Assembly: GCA_030220185.1 (NCBI GenBank)
Contig: JASPKZ010007288.1
Location: forward strand, 942,001-1,006,000
Source: Diploptera punctata
Lineage: Eukaryota > Arthropoda > Insecta > Blattodea > Blaberidae
DNA length: 64,000 nucleotides
Direction: 5' to 3'
The position numbers and the translations under genes were made by a program. How positions within the stretch are numbered: position 1 is the first letter of the stretch; the number at the start of each line of letters is the position of its first letter. Positions 12,376 through 23,695 of this stretch are shown here, piece by piece. Below the pieces are notes generated by a model. It did no database searches and had not been told where the DNA came from. It saw nothing but the letters and a program-made list of their open reading frames with translations.

Positions 12376-12957
12376 ATTTTATTGATAGTTAAAGTTATCA
12401 GCTTGGGTTTTAACTTCTTTCAGTTACGTAATTGACATTATTAGAGAAAACAATTTAAATTAATCTATCCATAATATGACGTAATAAATAGATTAGTAGG
12501 AATGCTTCATTTTATTTTTAATTCTACTTTTATATTCCGTTTGCATGAAGATATGACGTCCCTTTACAATACGTTGTATTTGAATAGCCACCCAAAATAA
12601 GATTTTAACCAACATATCTTTTAAAATGTAACATTTTAATGCAAAAGTGCGCTATATACAATTAACGACAATTCCAATTCTAAAACTGAAATTAGGGAAC
12701 AAATTAAGATTACAATATTCTGCTTTGGATGGTATTATATTAACAGATATTGTGATACTACGTTGCTTCATAACATTTACCAATTTAATAAAAACAATCT
12801 GGATTCGATATGGTGGAATAAGAATATTTGTTCCAGAACACAATTACAAATGGGAGAAGCATTAGTTGGAAGTGTTTTACGTTAAACAGTGAAGTACAGG
12901 TTGAGGATGAAAAGAAAGCTTCCGGGATTTGAAATGGATTATTTGAGAAAAAGTGAA
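12376..12957. other. No recognisable gene
   Basis: AT-rich spacer between two LINEs. Two short overlapping ORFs on opposite strands at 12647-12865 look like chance and show no family motif. Confidence 0.45.
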
Positions 12958-13386
12958 TGGGTTTACTTACTTACTTACTCCCCGGTACTATCGAACCAGT
13001 AGTTTCGTGGCCGCTCCGACATAAGCCCTCCATACACCCCTATCCTGAGCTAATGCTTTCCAATCATTCCCTGTATAATCTACTTCCCTCAAATTTCCCA
13101 CCTCATTCTTGGTCTATCAACTGGCCGTTTTCACTTTGGTTTACCTACAAGAAACTTCCCACACGTGCAACGTGTCCTATCAATCGCAGTCTCCGAGAAT
13201 TAACTGTTCTTATTATAGAAAGACCATGTAGTTCATTGTTATGTAATCATCTCCATTCACGTGTCTGTTCGTCTCTCTCTGGTCCTAAAATTTTCGTAAG
13301 TACTTTATTCTCAAATACACGTAATCTCCTTTCCTCCCTCAAAGTAAGAATCCATGTTTTGCATCCATATAATAATATAATAATAG

Positions 13387-13427
<41 letters not shown>

Positions 13428-14760
13428 TCCGTTTAGCGTTTTTTGAAAGGAGTTGGGACATCAAAAGCCTCTATAATGCAAAACAGCACGCATTTCCAGA
13501 ATTCAGCCTGTGTTAAATTTGTTTGGCATCTCATTTCCATTTGTGGTTATTGTTTCTAGGTATTTCAATTATGCCACTTCCTCAAAATTTCCTTCATTTG
13601 TCATTAGCTGTCCATTTCCATTGTATAATGTATTTATATGTGTGACCATATATTTAGTTTTATTGATATTTACTTCCAGAAATAATTTCTTAGTGTTACT
13701 CAGTAGTGTGTGCGTGTTGTCCTTTAGTATCTCCTCGCTATCGGCCAATAGTACTACAGTACATCAGCATAAACTAACAGCTTATTAGTACCATTGAGTT
13801 GTAGGCCTTCTTCGTCCTCTAGAGATTTTATGGCATGCTCTAATACAAAATTAGAGGAGATAGTGCATCTCCTTGCTTCGACCCATTCTGGATTTCAAAA
13901 CTGTCCGAAAACTATTTGCCTACATGCACCCTGTTCTTTGTGCCATTTAGACACATTCGCATAAGTCTAATTAACGTTTTTGGAATCAAATTGGTACTAT
14001 TATCGATTTTTTCCCATTCATCTAGAAGAACGACTTTTTTTCCAAATCATACTAAGCAACCAGCATATCTCCTCCATCAATTTTTCTCTCCCTGATTTTA
14101 CCAGTTCTGCTGGGATCTCATCTGAACCTGACGCTTTATATATGTTCAATTTTTGTATCGCCACTTCAACATCTAATGCACTTGGTTCTGCGACTAGCAT
14201 TTCTGCTGTCTGTAAATTAACCTCCCCAATGTCTTGTTCTGTAAGTACATTTAATAGCTGATAAAAGTAACTTTTCCATGTATTTAATATACTCCTAGAA
14301 TCTGCAATCATATCCCCATTCTCATTCCGAATTATGTTTGTTCTATAGCCTGAAACCCTTTCTTCTCTATCCTATTTTTCTGATATAATTCTCTATTATT
14401 CCTAATTTTTGCATTCATTTCATGATCATTAATCTTCTCTCTCATATATTCTCTCTTATTACTCTTTAGTAACCTGGTGGTTTCCCGTCTAATATTACAC
14501 AATTCTCTAAATATACCTCATTTGACTCGTGTAACCATTTCATTTTTGCTAGCTGTATTTTCTGTACAATGTCAGCACATTCCTCATCAAACCATTTCTT
14601 GTTTTGCCTCCTTTTTAAATGACCAATGCTTTCTGATAATGACAATGTAATAGTATCTTTCATAGCCTCCCATTCTTTATATACATAAGTATTTTCTTCG
14701 TTTGCCACATTGTCAACCGAAGTTTTCAGTACTTCGGTTTTACATACTAAAAAGTATCCG
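12958..14760 (-). mobile_element. LINE family C, internally deleted copy (minus strand)
   Basis: The 3' end at 12961 carries the (TAAG)n tail seen as ttacttacttactt, followed by the C-terminal coding region that ends WRAYVRAAMNLR in better copies. Moving 5', the reverse transcriptase is present in broken frames. The linker domain LQTAEMLVAEPSALDVEVAI and YKASGSDEIPAELVKSG lies at 14018-14311, and a helical linker with RRQNKKWFDEECADIVQK at 14466-14771. Between WKK (14030) and the segment equivalent to LVKLIRMCLNG (13960) about 250-300 bases present in the copy at 33.9-34.2 kb are missing. The endonuclease domain is also absent, so it is truncated near 14760. Many frameshifts; a fossil. Confidence 0.85.
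13388..13427. repeat. (TA)n microsatellite inside a LINE reverse transcriptase
   Basis: A 40-bp TA run where the intact family has a short atatataaaactattatt coding stretch (compare 34816-34835). The expansion arose inside once-coding sequence. Confidence 0.9.
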
Positions 14761-15333
14761 GAATGAAACAAAAAATTGGGGACAGATAAAAGCAGAGGAG
14801 AATGTGATAGATAGAAAGGACAAGGTTGAATAAAAATAGTTTCGGTCCCTAATGAGGATGAAACAACTACAAAGATCCAGGAATATCGTTTTTACTACAC
14901 ATCAATAGGAAGAGGTATTAAGGGAAGTTCAAGATTAACATGATACAAGAAATTTAAAGGAGTCAATTTTTAATATACTTTAGTTAGAAAAAAGCTCTTG
15001 ATTGTGATATATATATAATAAAAGTAGTAGTAATGATAATTATAATAATTATTATTATTGCCCTAAAGGTATAAGGGATATGATCTTTGCATATGATTCC
15101 AATGAATGATAATTAAAACCCAGCCGGATTTAATTGATTTTTAGGATGGAAAATATTTCTAAAAATGTCCACTGTGAGAGATTTTGAGCCACATGATATC
15201 TACTTGAGGGAATGAGCCAATCACTTACACTCTTACTACCTGTATGGTAATGAGCGAACCTGCGTTAGTTTTGTAAGTAACTCCCGCAACGGAACATCCT
15301 TGGCCTACGTGCGGATTACGAATATAGACGCCA
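14761..15333. other. No recognisable gene
   Basis: AT-rich sequence with a short (ATA)n piece near 15050. The block at 15087-15130 (aaaacccagccgg) has a reverse-complement echo near 7058-7072, hinting at a shared low-copy repeat, but I cannot define its ends. Confidence 0.4.
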
Positions 15334-15425
<92 letters not shown>

Positions 15426-15426
15426 T
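15334..15426. repeat. (ATT)n microsatellite
   Basis: Trinucleotide run with one ACT interruption in the middle and one at the end. The 15427-15519 stretch that follows is plain AT-rich DNA ending in the left target-site duplication of the SINE. Confidence 0.95.
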
Positions 15427-15519
15427 AATATGCCGTTTCACATAGTATAAGAAGAAATATATTATATTGTTGAGTGCAATTCTTTTTACAATTAATTGTA
15501 TTAATGTATAATTTCTGAT

Positions 15520-15908
15520 TTTTTTTCTTTCAAATGCCCTAGGTTTGTCTTTCGACATTCATGGTCTCTCTCCTGGCATGGCGTACTTGTAACCGACTTC
15601 TGAGATTGGGGCGCCTGGAAGGCGTGGTTATTTTGCCCCGATGATATGATGGGTGATGATGATGATAATCGTGCGCCAGGAGAGTCCCTAATCCTAAGCT
15701 TAACCTAAGATGAATATGAATGATGATGATTGCAATGGCCATATGATTTCGGGGAACGTTTGGGCCTTAAAGTTTTCCTAACATTTGTCTTATAGGTAAG
15801 GAAAAACCCCGATAAAAACCTCACCCAGAAAAAGTGTGCCGACCGGGGATCGAACCCGGGCCCGCTGCGTGACAAGGCAGCACGCTACCCCGAGACAACA
15901 GCGGTGGA
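15520..15908 (-). mobile_element. tRNA-derived SINE, full length with 12-bp TSD (tail type ii)
   Basis: On the minus strand the element starts at 15908 with ccaccgctgttgtctcgggg. It carries a tRNA-like internal promoter: A-box-like gtctcggggtagcgtgctgc and B box gggttcgatcccc (15844-15860). This is followed by the gtgaggtttttatcggggtt core, an unrelated tail region and a terminal A-rich run (15520-15530). A perfect 12-bp target-site duplication, ataatttctgat, flanks it at 15508-15519 and 15909-15920. Other copies with the same head are at 31079, 35311, 49330 and 59715 but have different 3' tails. It codes for no protein and would have needed LINE machinery in trans. Confidence 0.9.
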
Positions 15909-16059
15909 ATAATTTCTGATATGTTGATAACAATAATTAAACATTTAACTAACATAATGAAAATGAGAATTAAAGAATAATACATGGAAATAATATGTTG
16001 TCTCATAAGTAATGTCTGTTTTTACACGCTTTATATTACCTTCACCTGTATCTATCTAT

Positions 16060-16549
16060 CTATGTGACGGAATTTTTCAACGCGATTTTCACCCACTTAA
16101 AGTAATTGGATCGACTTGAAACTTTGATACTTGTAAAGGACCCACGACAATACAATAATATCATATTCTGGTTCTAAAATCCTGGCTAGAATAATCAGAA
16201 AATTAAAACAAGTGTCTTTTATCTATGTAACGGAATTTTTCAACACGATTTTCACGCACTTAGAAACATTGGATCGACTTGAAACGTTGTATACTTGTAA
16301 AGGAGCCGGGCCAATATAATATTTTCATATTTGTTTCTAAAATCCTGGCGAGAATCGTCAGAAAATCAAAAAAAGTGTCTTTGTATCTATGTAACGGAAT
16401 CTTTGAGCACGATTTTCACCCACCGAGAAACATTAGATCGACTTGAAACTTTGTATACTTGTTAAGGACCCGTGGCAATATAATAATTGCATATTGGTTT
16501 TCTACAATCCTGGCCAGAATCATCAGAAAATCAAGATAAATGAAAACTG
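16060..16549 (+). repeat. Three tandem units of about 163 bp
   Basis: Units start at 16060, 16223 and 16387 with ctatgtgacgg or ctatgtaacggaat. Each holds the same string of blocks: cacgattttcac, gatcgacttgaaac, acttgtaaagga, a cataatttggttct-like block and aatcatcagaaaat. Divergence between units is about 10-15%. The array is directly followed by a tRNA-like relic and a foldback repeat. Confidence 0.88.
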
Positions 16550-16588
16550 GTATTATAGGTTGCGGACTTGTCGACTTTTTAGTCAATC

Positions 16589-16679
16589 GTTGTAACAGCT
16601 CAGTTGGTAGAGCGGTGAACTCTAGTGGTATATAATTTCAGTAATCCGTAGGCCGCTGTTTCAAATCCGGCTGGGAGGG
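16589..16679 (+). pseudogene. tRNA-Tyr-like pseudogene with intron
   Basis: The D arm gctcagttggtagagc, the position of a short intron just after the anticodon loop, and the T arm ending caaatccggc match the layout of insect intron-bearing tRNA-Tyr genes. The exon 1 end reads gaactctag, placing CTA where tRNA-Tyr has GTA. The intron tggtatataatttcagta lies between 16626 and about 16643. The 5' acceptor bases (gttgtaa) do not pair with the 3' bases (tgggagg), so no cloverleaf closes and the gene is dead. A T6 run, a possible Pol III terminator, follows at 16683. The assignment to Tyr rests on remembered layout of the family. Confidence 0.6.
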
Positions 16680-16810
16680 TCTCTTTTTTAGAAGAGTAAC
16701 ACTTTTAGCTCATACTAGAATAGTATCGAATTTAAAAATATTTACATTGTTGTCTTTTTCTGTAAAATATTAAAACTAAAAAATAAAAAATAATTTAAAA
16801 AAACTAAACC

Positions 16811-17232
16811 AACACGCTTTATTAGAAAACGGAAGTAGAAAATGAAAAATAATTTTAATTTCCAACACGCGTGGGATAAAATTGAAGTGGTCAACGAAAA
16901 AATCTTCTCCAACACATGTGGAAGAATACTGGAGTTATCAACAAAAATAAAATAATTTTACCATCAAAAGCGTGGGGTCCTTTTTATGATTCTTACATTT
17001 TCATCTTAGAGATTTTACGTTTACCAATATCTGTTTATTATCAAATATATTAATTGATATAGAGCACCCCTCGCGTTTGATGGTAAAATTATTTTATTTT
17101 TGTTGATAACTCTAGTTTTATTTTATATGTGTTGGAGATGATTCTTTTGTTGACCACTTTAATTTTATCCCAAGCGTGTTGGAAATTAAATTATTTTTCA
17201 TTTTTTAGTTCGGTTTTCTAACAAAGCGTGTT
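16811..17232. repeat. Foldback element: about 168-bp inverted repeat arms, about 85-bp loop
   Basis: The arm at 16811-16978 pairs with 17064-17232. Landmarks are tggtaaaattattttatttt against its complement, gttgataactc, gtgttgga and ccaagcgtgttgg. The arms differ by about 10%. Inside each arm a short acgc(t/g)/gcgtg motif recurs four times. There are no ORFs. It is most simply a foldback transposon or a MITE. Confidence 0.85.
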
Positions 17233-17394
17233 ATTTTAGTATTTCAAAACTATTATTTATTAAAATAATGTTTTGTGTCTGGTAGAAGTTTCAAGGTGTG
17301 AGTTCAGTGGGAGTGTGTTCTAAACAGGCGTACAGTTACGGAACGATTTCATGAAATTTGGGACAGAGATACTCAGTAATATTTAACACGATAG

Positions 17395-17701
17395 TGTTGT
17401 CTTGCAGGACAATGCGAGAACCCATATCACAGGAAAAATCGTGACAAATATTCAGGAATTGGGAGGAATCTAATTGCTATCACACCCATCATGTAGCCCT
17501 GAACTTGCGTTCTTCCGATTATCATCTGTATCGATCCATGGTCAACTTTTTGCTTGGAAATTCGAAAACATTGGAAACATTGAAGCTACTTACGTGGGTC
17601 TCAACGAATTATTCGTGTCAATAACTGAAGACTGGTACCATTTTATGATAATAAACCGCTCTGAAGTATGGCTTGGAATGTGATGGTCTCTACGTTAAAT
17701 A
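17395..17701 (+). pseudogene. Mariner-like transposase, C-terminal relic
   Basis: The frame reads LQDNARTH (second catalytic Asp), then NIQELG, an in-frame stop, SHPSCSPEL, a frameshift into SDYHLYRS (third catalytic Asp), then a shift back to KFENIGNIEATYVGLNELF, DWYH and a final CDGLYVK before a stop at about 17701. Order and spacing match the mariner D,D34D domain, with one extra codon between the two Asp residues. The N-terminal DNA-binding region and first Asp are not visible upstream, where 17233-17394 is unreadable. It has at least two frameshifts and one nonsense codon, so it is inactive. Confidence 0.85.
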
Positions 17702-20700
17702 GCTTAGTAGTTTAATTTCTTGCCAGAAAACATTATGAAATTGAAATTTTATTTAAAGAAGAAGGTATTGCTAATGAGACAGTATCTGCAATTGAAGATG
17801 GTGACTTCTACTAACATTCATTTTGTATATAGTTTTTCAGTACCACTTTGCGGTGGAAGAAAATGTTAGATATCGTGCAATAGTTGTCTTGATTTTAATT
17901 TTATGAACGGGGAAATATCATTTTTCACATTTACTCTGAGTTTTAGTGTTCTGCTACAGTTTATAAAACTAAAGTATTAATAGTATTGTTGTTATGCTGT
18001 TAATTAATAAAAAATAGTCGTGTCTTGTTTATGAAACGGGAATACGTTATAAGTACGTTTTATTTTATCGACATATTATGTTCCAATAAATAGTTAAATA
18101 CTTCATATTTATACAAATTCATACAGTCTGGAATTAATGTGTTTGCGCAGATTTTGAAATACGAATCCTTTGTGGTAAATGCAATAAAATGCCTTATGTA
18201 CTTTGGTCACAAAAGTCTGGTTTTCTAAAAAGAATTAACATATTTTTTCACTGGACTGTGTATCGGTGCATTTTACGTGATAGGTGGGTTAGCGAATGTT
18301 GGAATCAAACTTACGCACAGACTTAGAAGACGTTTATTAAATTAGGAAAAAATGTGGCTATTGTCTTTCAACGCTACCCTGATCTGTTTTAGAATCAAGT
18401 TAAATTAAAGTTGACGGAATGAACCGTACACATGGGTTTTTCTAGTTACTATGTCCAGGTAACGCGGATTTGCCAACATTCCAGGGGCGTAGTATTATGT
18501 ATTGCATAGAATTTTTTCAATTATTTAATTTAGGCCTATCCTACCAGTACTACTTAGAAAAATGACTGAAACCAATACAAGCCGATCATTTCGACCAATA
18601 CCACTGTATCGTTCTGCTAACAAATATACACATTTTTGCTATGCTGAGAAGCTTGTCCATTAGTATTATAAAAACAGAATATCAATGCATCGTTACCTCA
18701 TTTACTCAACTGGTTAAAAATAGACTATACTCGCTAGATATTTTGATTTTAAAGGACTGGTTGCCAATTGGGAAGTAGCCTCCGTTCATTGTACCTGCAG
18801 CAGTCCTGGACCAACGTTCTGCTACTTGAAGTATAAGAGGGAAACATTGATCCCACTGCTATCGTCTTTCGTATTTCATTTATTTTATGTTCTCAGTGTC
18901 TTTATGTTTTTAAAAATTAATAACCTTACTGAAATTGTTTTCCTGTTGTTGCTATTTATTGTATACGTTAAAATACGTCTGTTCATTTGATTTTCGAATT
19001 AACTGTTTATTAATTAAACTAGTCCTGCTTTAAACTAATAATACAATATCTTTGAGAAAAATAATCTCCCTATATTTCGAATACATCATTATTAGACTTA
19101 TTGCTTTTTTTTACAGAGGCTCATAAGGACACTTGCGACTCTACCATTAAAAAATATTAAATATAATAAAAATATATACATGAAGATCTGGAAACCATTA
19201 CATAATATTATTAGAGCCTATTTATACACATTAACATTAAATTTGCTGTGATTCAGTCAATCTTATCTAGCGAACCAAAACCAAATAGAAAATAAAATAA
19301 TCCGCTGATACCAGTAATTCTAAAAAAAATATATTTCACTTTATTTCAAAAGTCCACGATAATATATGGATCGCTGTCATCTCACAACAAATGAGGACGG
19401 AAAATTCTATCAGACCTGGAAGATGTTGTCCAGCTAGGATCGCGAAGAAAGGAAAACAGGCGAGGCGGAAGGTCTGGCTATCACACAATGCTTCTAATCA
19501 AACGGGGAGTGTGATACATTGGAAAGATCTGGAACTGTTAGCGCGACAGGCGACGGGTCGACTTCTTCAGGAACCGAAGGCAGGAAACCTAATCCATGAA
19601 CGAGTAGAGCAAAAGACCGACAGCTATGAAGATGATCCCCTAGAACCACTATCGGCTCTCAATGTCCAGTGTATAGTGTTTATATGCTCTATGTATTGTC
19701 GAGATAAAATTAAATTAAAATAATGCATTACGTCTATTTCAACAGTGCATCGAAACGCAGAAGTGCATCCATTTGCGATTTGTTGTTACTCCTATTAGGT
19801 CAAGGTCAAATAACGAGTGAAATTGAGTGACGTCGGAGCCTTGTCCTAATCAATGGAGATCTCGGCAGGGCGTCAAATTTATTATTATCTAATCCATAAT
19901 ATTAATATTATCTATTATTATAATATATTGTTATCAATATTGCTTTGTTATTATTGTGATCTAAAATATCCCAGATTTCCGTCATCGCTTGTGTTGAATG
20001 TTTTCAGATCAGGTGGACCACACGTATTGGAAGTGTTATAATAATTGATGATCGTTCATTGTCGTGGGAGCCCTGTCACTCGTGCAAGGTTGTGAATGGA
20101 TGATGGGATAAGAGAAGCGGGAGCATAAGTAGCTTTGTGAAGAAGTACGTAATAATTTTGAATAGCCAGTAATAAGATCAATGGATGATTTGAAAATCTG
20201 TTACAACAAATCGGTTGACGAAGAAACATCCCAGGGTCTAATCGACATATTAAAGTAGTGTCCACAGCTCAACCGGTCTTCAACACGTCTCAATTCCATG
20301 ATGTAGAGATAAGTTTTATTTTTAGATAGAGCGCACTCCAATGAATACTTCATCCAACGAGCGATTTGAATTTACTCCCATTTCAACACGTACATTTAAC
20401 AATAATCAATCAATTTATTACAAGCAACGGCATATATCAATACACAAAGATAATCTCTCTCTTCGTCTCGGCCCTTGCATTCTTCACAACGTCCAAGAAG
20501 TCAATATATTCGTCTGTCAGTGTCTTTTCCTCCTGTGAGAGTCGCCAGTTTATAGATCCTGAATCTAGTTATATACTTCTGCAACTTAATTCCTGTAAGC
20601 AGTAAGATCGCAACCAGGATAGTTCTGCGCCGCGCAGTCAGGGCGAAGTTATAAATATTGGCAGTTGCTATTTATATGCTATTCAATTGTTAATACCTGT

Positions 20701-21601
20701 CATTTTCAGACAATTAAAAATCAAAATCACCGAGGTTTACATTCAAAATATTTGGACTCCATTAGGAAGAACAGATATGTACGCATTTTTTTATATTTGT
20801 ACTACACATTCCATAAGCAATTCCGAATTAAAACTAGGTATTTGAACTACTTTCATCTTCTTATATATTATATGTTTAGACATATTTATGGCACCCTATA
20901 TTTTTTAAAAAAATATGAAAAAATCTTCACATTAAATAAACGCATGTTACCAAGCCAGATAATATATTTATATTTATTGTGTTGTAATGGTTTTATTAAA
21001 CTTTGAAAGTAGCCTATTCACACATATAGTTTGGAAAATCTCTGGAACTATATTTAAATTCATCTGAATTCAGTTTATGCAATGATTGTCAAAAAAATGA
21101 TCAAATTGTATGAGCTGAAATACAGAACATATTAATTTAAATTATTCATAAAATAATTTAGCGTGAAACTAACTTAATGAGAGAATGATATATTAGAAAA
21201 CATTAGGGAGTGTCTGCTGACATGTTGTATCACGCAGCTCTGTAATGAAACCGCATTGTTTATCCTCTGGGCAGCGGTGGACGTATTTGTCACTTCGATC
21301 CCAGTAACTAGTTGCCACCAAAACCTACTTCCCTGTTTCAATTTTCACTTCGAATAAAATCACGTACTCATTTTGCCCCTAACTGTTTACTCTAGCGTTA
21401 ACATTCTTCAGTCTGTTTAACGGGCCGTGTGAAGGTAATTTAAATTACTTTCAAATAACAAGCAATAGATTTCTCTTCGAATCTGCCAGTTTTCTAATTG
21501 TGTTCACATAATACATTAGTTGCAATTCGTCAAAATAAAACGGATTTTTTTAATTTAAAGCTTTTTACTGATTACTTTAGAGACTTAAATTTTAAAGATA
21601 A
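17702..21601. other. Long stretch without recognisable gene
   Basis: AT-rich and mostly featureless. A GC-richer island at 19390-19720 holds a 110-codon plus-strand ORF, listed separately. Another at 20050-20640 holds overlapping short ORFs on both strands with no family motif. Its plus-strand text between 20340 and 20640 resembles untranslated LTR-like sequence, but I could not find paired ends. I support nothing further here. Confidence 0.4.
19391..19723 (+). CDS. Hypothetical 110-codon ORF, unrecognised
   Basis: A single open frame starting ATG and ending at a TAA in an AT-rich tail. The product is basic in its first 40 residues (RKVW, KKGKQARRK) and acidic near residues 80-90 (DSYEDDPLEPL). 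The local base composition is clearly more GC-rich than its flanks, which suits a transposed fragment. I recognise no domain. The ORF may be chance or a retroelement piece. Confidence 0.15.
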   Translation: MRTENSIRPGRCCPARIAKKGKQARRKVWLSHNASNQTGSVIHWKDLELLARQATGRLLQEPKAGNLIHERVEQKTDSYEDDPLEPLSALNVQCIVFICSMYCRDKIKLK

Positions 21602-23390
21602 TTTAAAGTGCCTACGTTTGGTTTGGAATAATTAAAATCTTTACAGAGAGTATACAATGTAAAGTGCCTACGTTTGGTTTGGAATAATTAAAATCTTTAC
21701 AAAGAGTATACAATTTAAAGTGCCTACGTTTGGTTTGGAATAATTAAAATCTTTACAGAGAGTATACAATGTAGAGTGCCTACGTTTGGTTTGGAATAAT
21801 TAAAATCTTTACAGAGAGTATACAATGTAAAGTGCCTACGTTTGGTTTGGAAGAATTAAAATCTTTACAGAGAGTATACAATTTAAAGTGCCTACGTTTG
21901 GTTTGGAATAATTAAAATCTTTACAGAGAGTATACAATGTAAAGTGCCTACGTTTGGTTTGGAATAATTAAAATCTTTACAGAGAGTATACAATGTAAAG
22001 TGCCTACGTTTGGTTTGGAAGAATTAAAATCTTTACAGAGAGTATACAATGTAAAGTGCCTACGTTTGTTTGGAAGAATTAAATCTTTACACAGAGTATA
22101 CAATTTAAAGTGCCTACGTTTGGTTTGGAATAATTAAAATCTTTACAGAGAGTATACAATGTAAAGTGCCTACGTTTGGTTTGGAAGAATTAAAATCTTT
22201 ACAGAGAGTATACAATTTAAAGTGCCTACGTTTGGTTTGGAATAATTAAAATCTTTACAGAGAGTATACAATGTAAAGTGCCTACGTTTGGTTTGGAATA
22301 ATTAAAATCTTTACAGAGAGTATACAATGTAAAGTGCCTACGTTTGGTTTGGAAGAATTAAAATCTTTACAGAGAGTATACAATTTAAAGTGCCTACGTT
22401 TGGTTTGGAATAATTAAAATCTTTACAGAGAGTATACAATGTAAAGTGCCTACGTTTGGTTTGGAAGAATTAAAATCTTTACAGAGAGTATACAATTTAA
22501 AGTGCCTACGTTTGGTTTGGAAGAATTAAAAACTTTACAGAGAGTATACAATGTAAAGTGCCTACGTTTGGTTTGGAATAATTAAAATCTTTACAGAGAG
22601 TATACAATGTAAAGTGCCTACGTTTGGTTTCGAAGAATTAAAATCTTTACAGAGAGTATACAATTTAAAGTGCCTACGTTTGGTTTGGAATAATTAAAAT
22701 CTTTACAGAGAGTATACAATGTAAAGTGCCTACGTTTGTTTTGGAAGAATTAAAATCTTTACAGAGAGTATACAATTTAAAGTGCCTACGTTTGGTTTGG
22801 AATAATTAAATTCTTTACAAAGAGTATACAATGTAAAGTGCCTACGTTTGGTTTGGAATAATTAAAATCTTTACAGAGAGTATACAATGTAAAGTGCCTA
22901 CGTTTGGTTTGGAAGAATTAAAAACTTTACAGAGAGTATACAATTTAAAGTGCCTACGTTTGGTTTGGAAGAATTAAAAACTTTACAGAGAGTATACAAT
23001 GTAAAGTGCCTACGTTTGGTTTGGAATAATTAAAATCTTTACAGAGAGTATACAATGTAAAGTGCCTACGTTTGGTTTGGAAGAATTAAAATCTTTACAG
23101 AGAGTATACAATGTAAAGTGCGTACGTTTGGTTTGGAAGAATTGAAATCTTTACAGAGAGTATACAATTTAAAGTGCCTACGTTTGGTTTGGAATAATTG
23201 AAATCTTTACAGAGAGTATACAATGTAAAGTGCCTACTTTTGGTTTGGAAGAATTAAAATCTTTACAGAGAGTATACAATTTAAAGTGCCTACGTTTGGT
23301 TTGGAAGAATTAAAAACTTTACAGAGAGTATACAATTTAAAGTGCCTACGTTTGGTTTGGAAGAATTAAAAACTTTACAGAGAGTATATA
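21602..23390. repeat. 56-bp satellite array, about 32 units
   Basis: Consensus unit of 56 bp containing agtgcctacgtttggtttgg, aattaaaatctttacagaga and gtatacaat. Unit boundaries stay in phase across 1.79 kb with only rare 1-2-bp losses (near 22067-22085). Three variable sites define subtypes: ggaataatt versus ggaagaatt, aaaatct versus aaaaact, and unit end caatg versus caatt. The array is flanked by unrelated unique DNA and has no coding frame. Confidence 0.97.
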
Positions 23391-23695
23391 ATAAACTAAA
23401 AATAGGGAATTATGACCCTCTCAGCATGTGGTAGTGTACATTGTTTAATATTTGCTTTTTCTATATGTTTTAATACTTTTCATTAACAATTCAAATCGTT
23501 AGAGTATTTCAGATCTAGACTGGAAGAGCAAACGACAAATGTTACTCATTTTTACTGATTTTCCTTTTGGAATAGTGTCATTAACACTATATTTCATTTA
23601 AATCTGCTCTTTAATCACTCATGACGTATGTCAAAGGTGGGTTAAAAGAACCGATTTAACATTCATGATATAAATGAAAAATTATTGTAACCAAT
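23391..23695. other. No recognisable feature
   Basis: AT-rich flank between the satellite and a LINE 3' end. No ORF or repeat seen. Confidence 0.5.

Noticed and set aside
12957..13788. Plus-strand ORFs of 159 and 92 codons
   Set aside because: They are antisense to LINE family C, whose minus-strand coding blocks explain the sequence.
15316..15558. 80-codon ORF rich in asparagine on the minus strand
   Set aside because: It is the translation of an (ATT)n microsatellite.
21602..23390. CRISPR-like regular repeat
   Set aside because: Units are contiguous 56-bp repeats with no unique spacers, in a eukaryotic context. It is a satellite.
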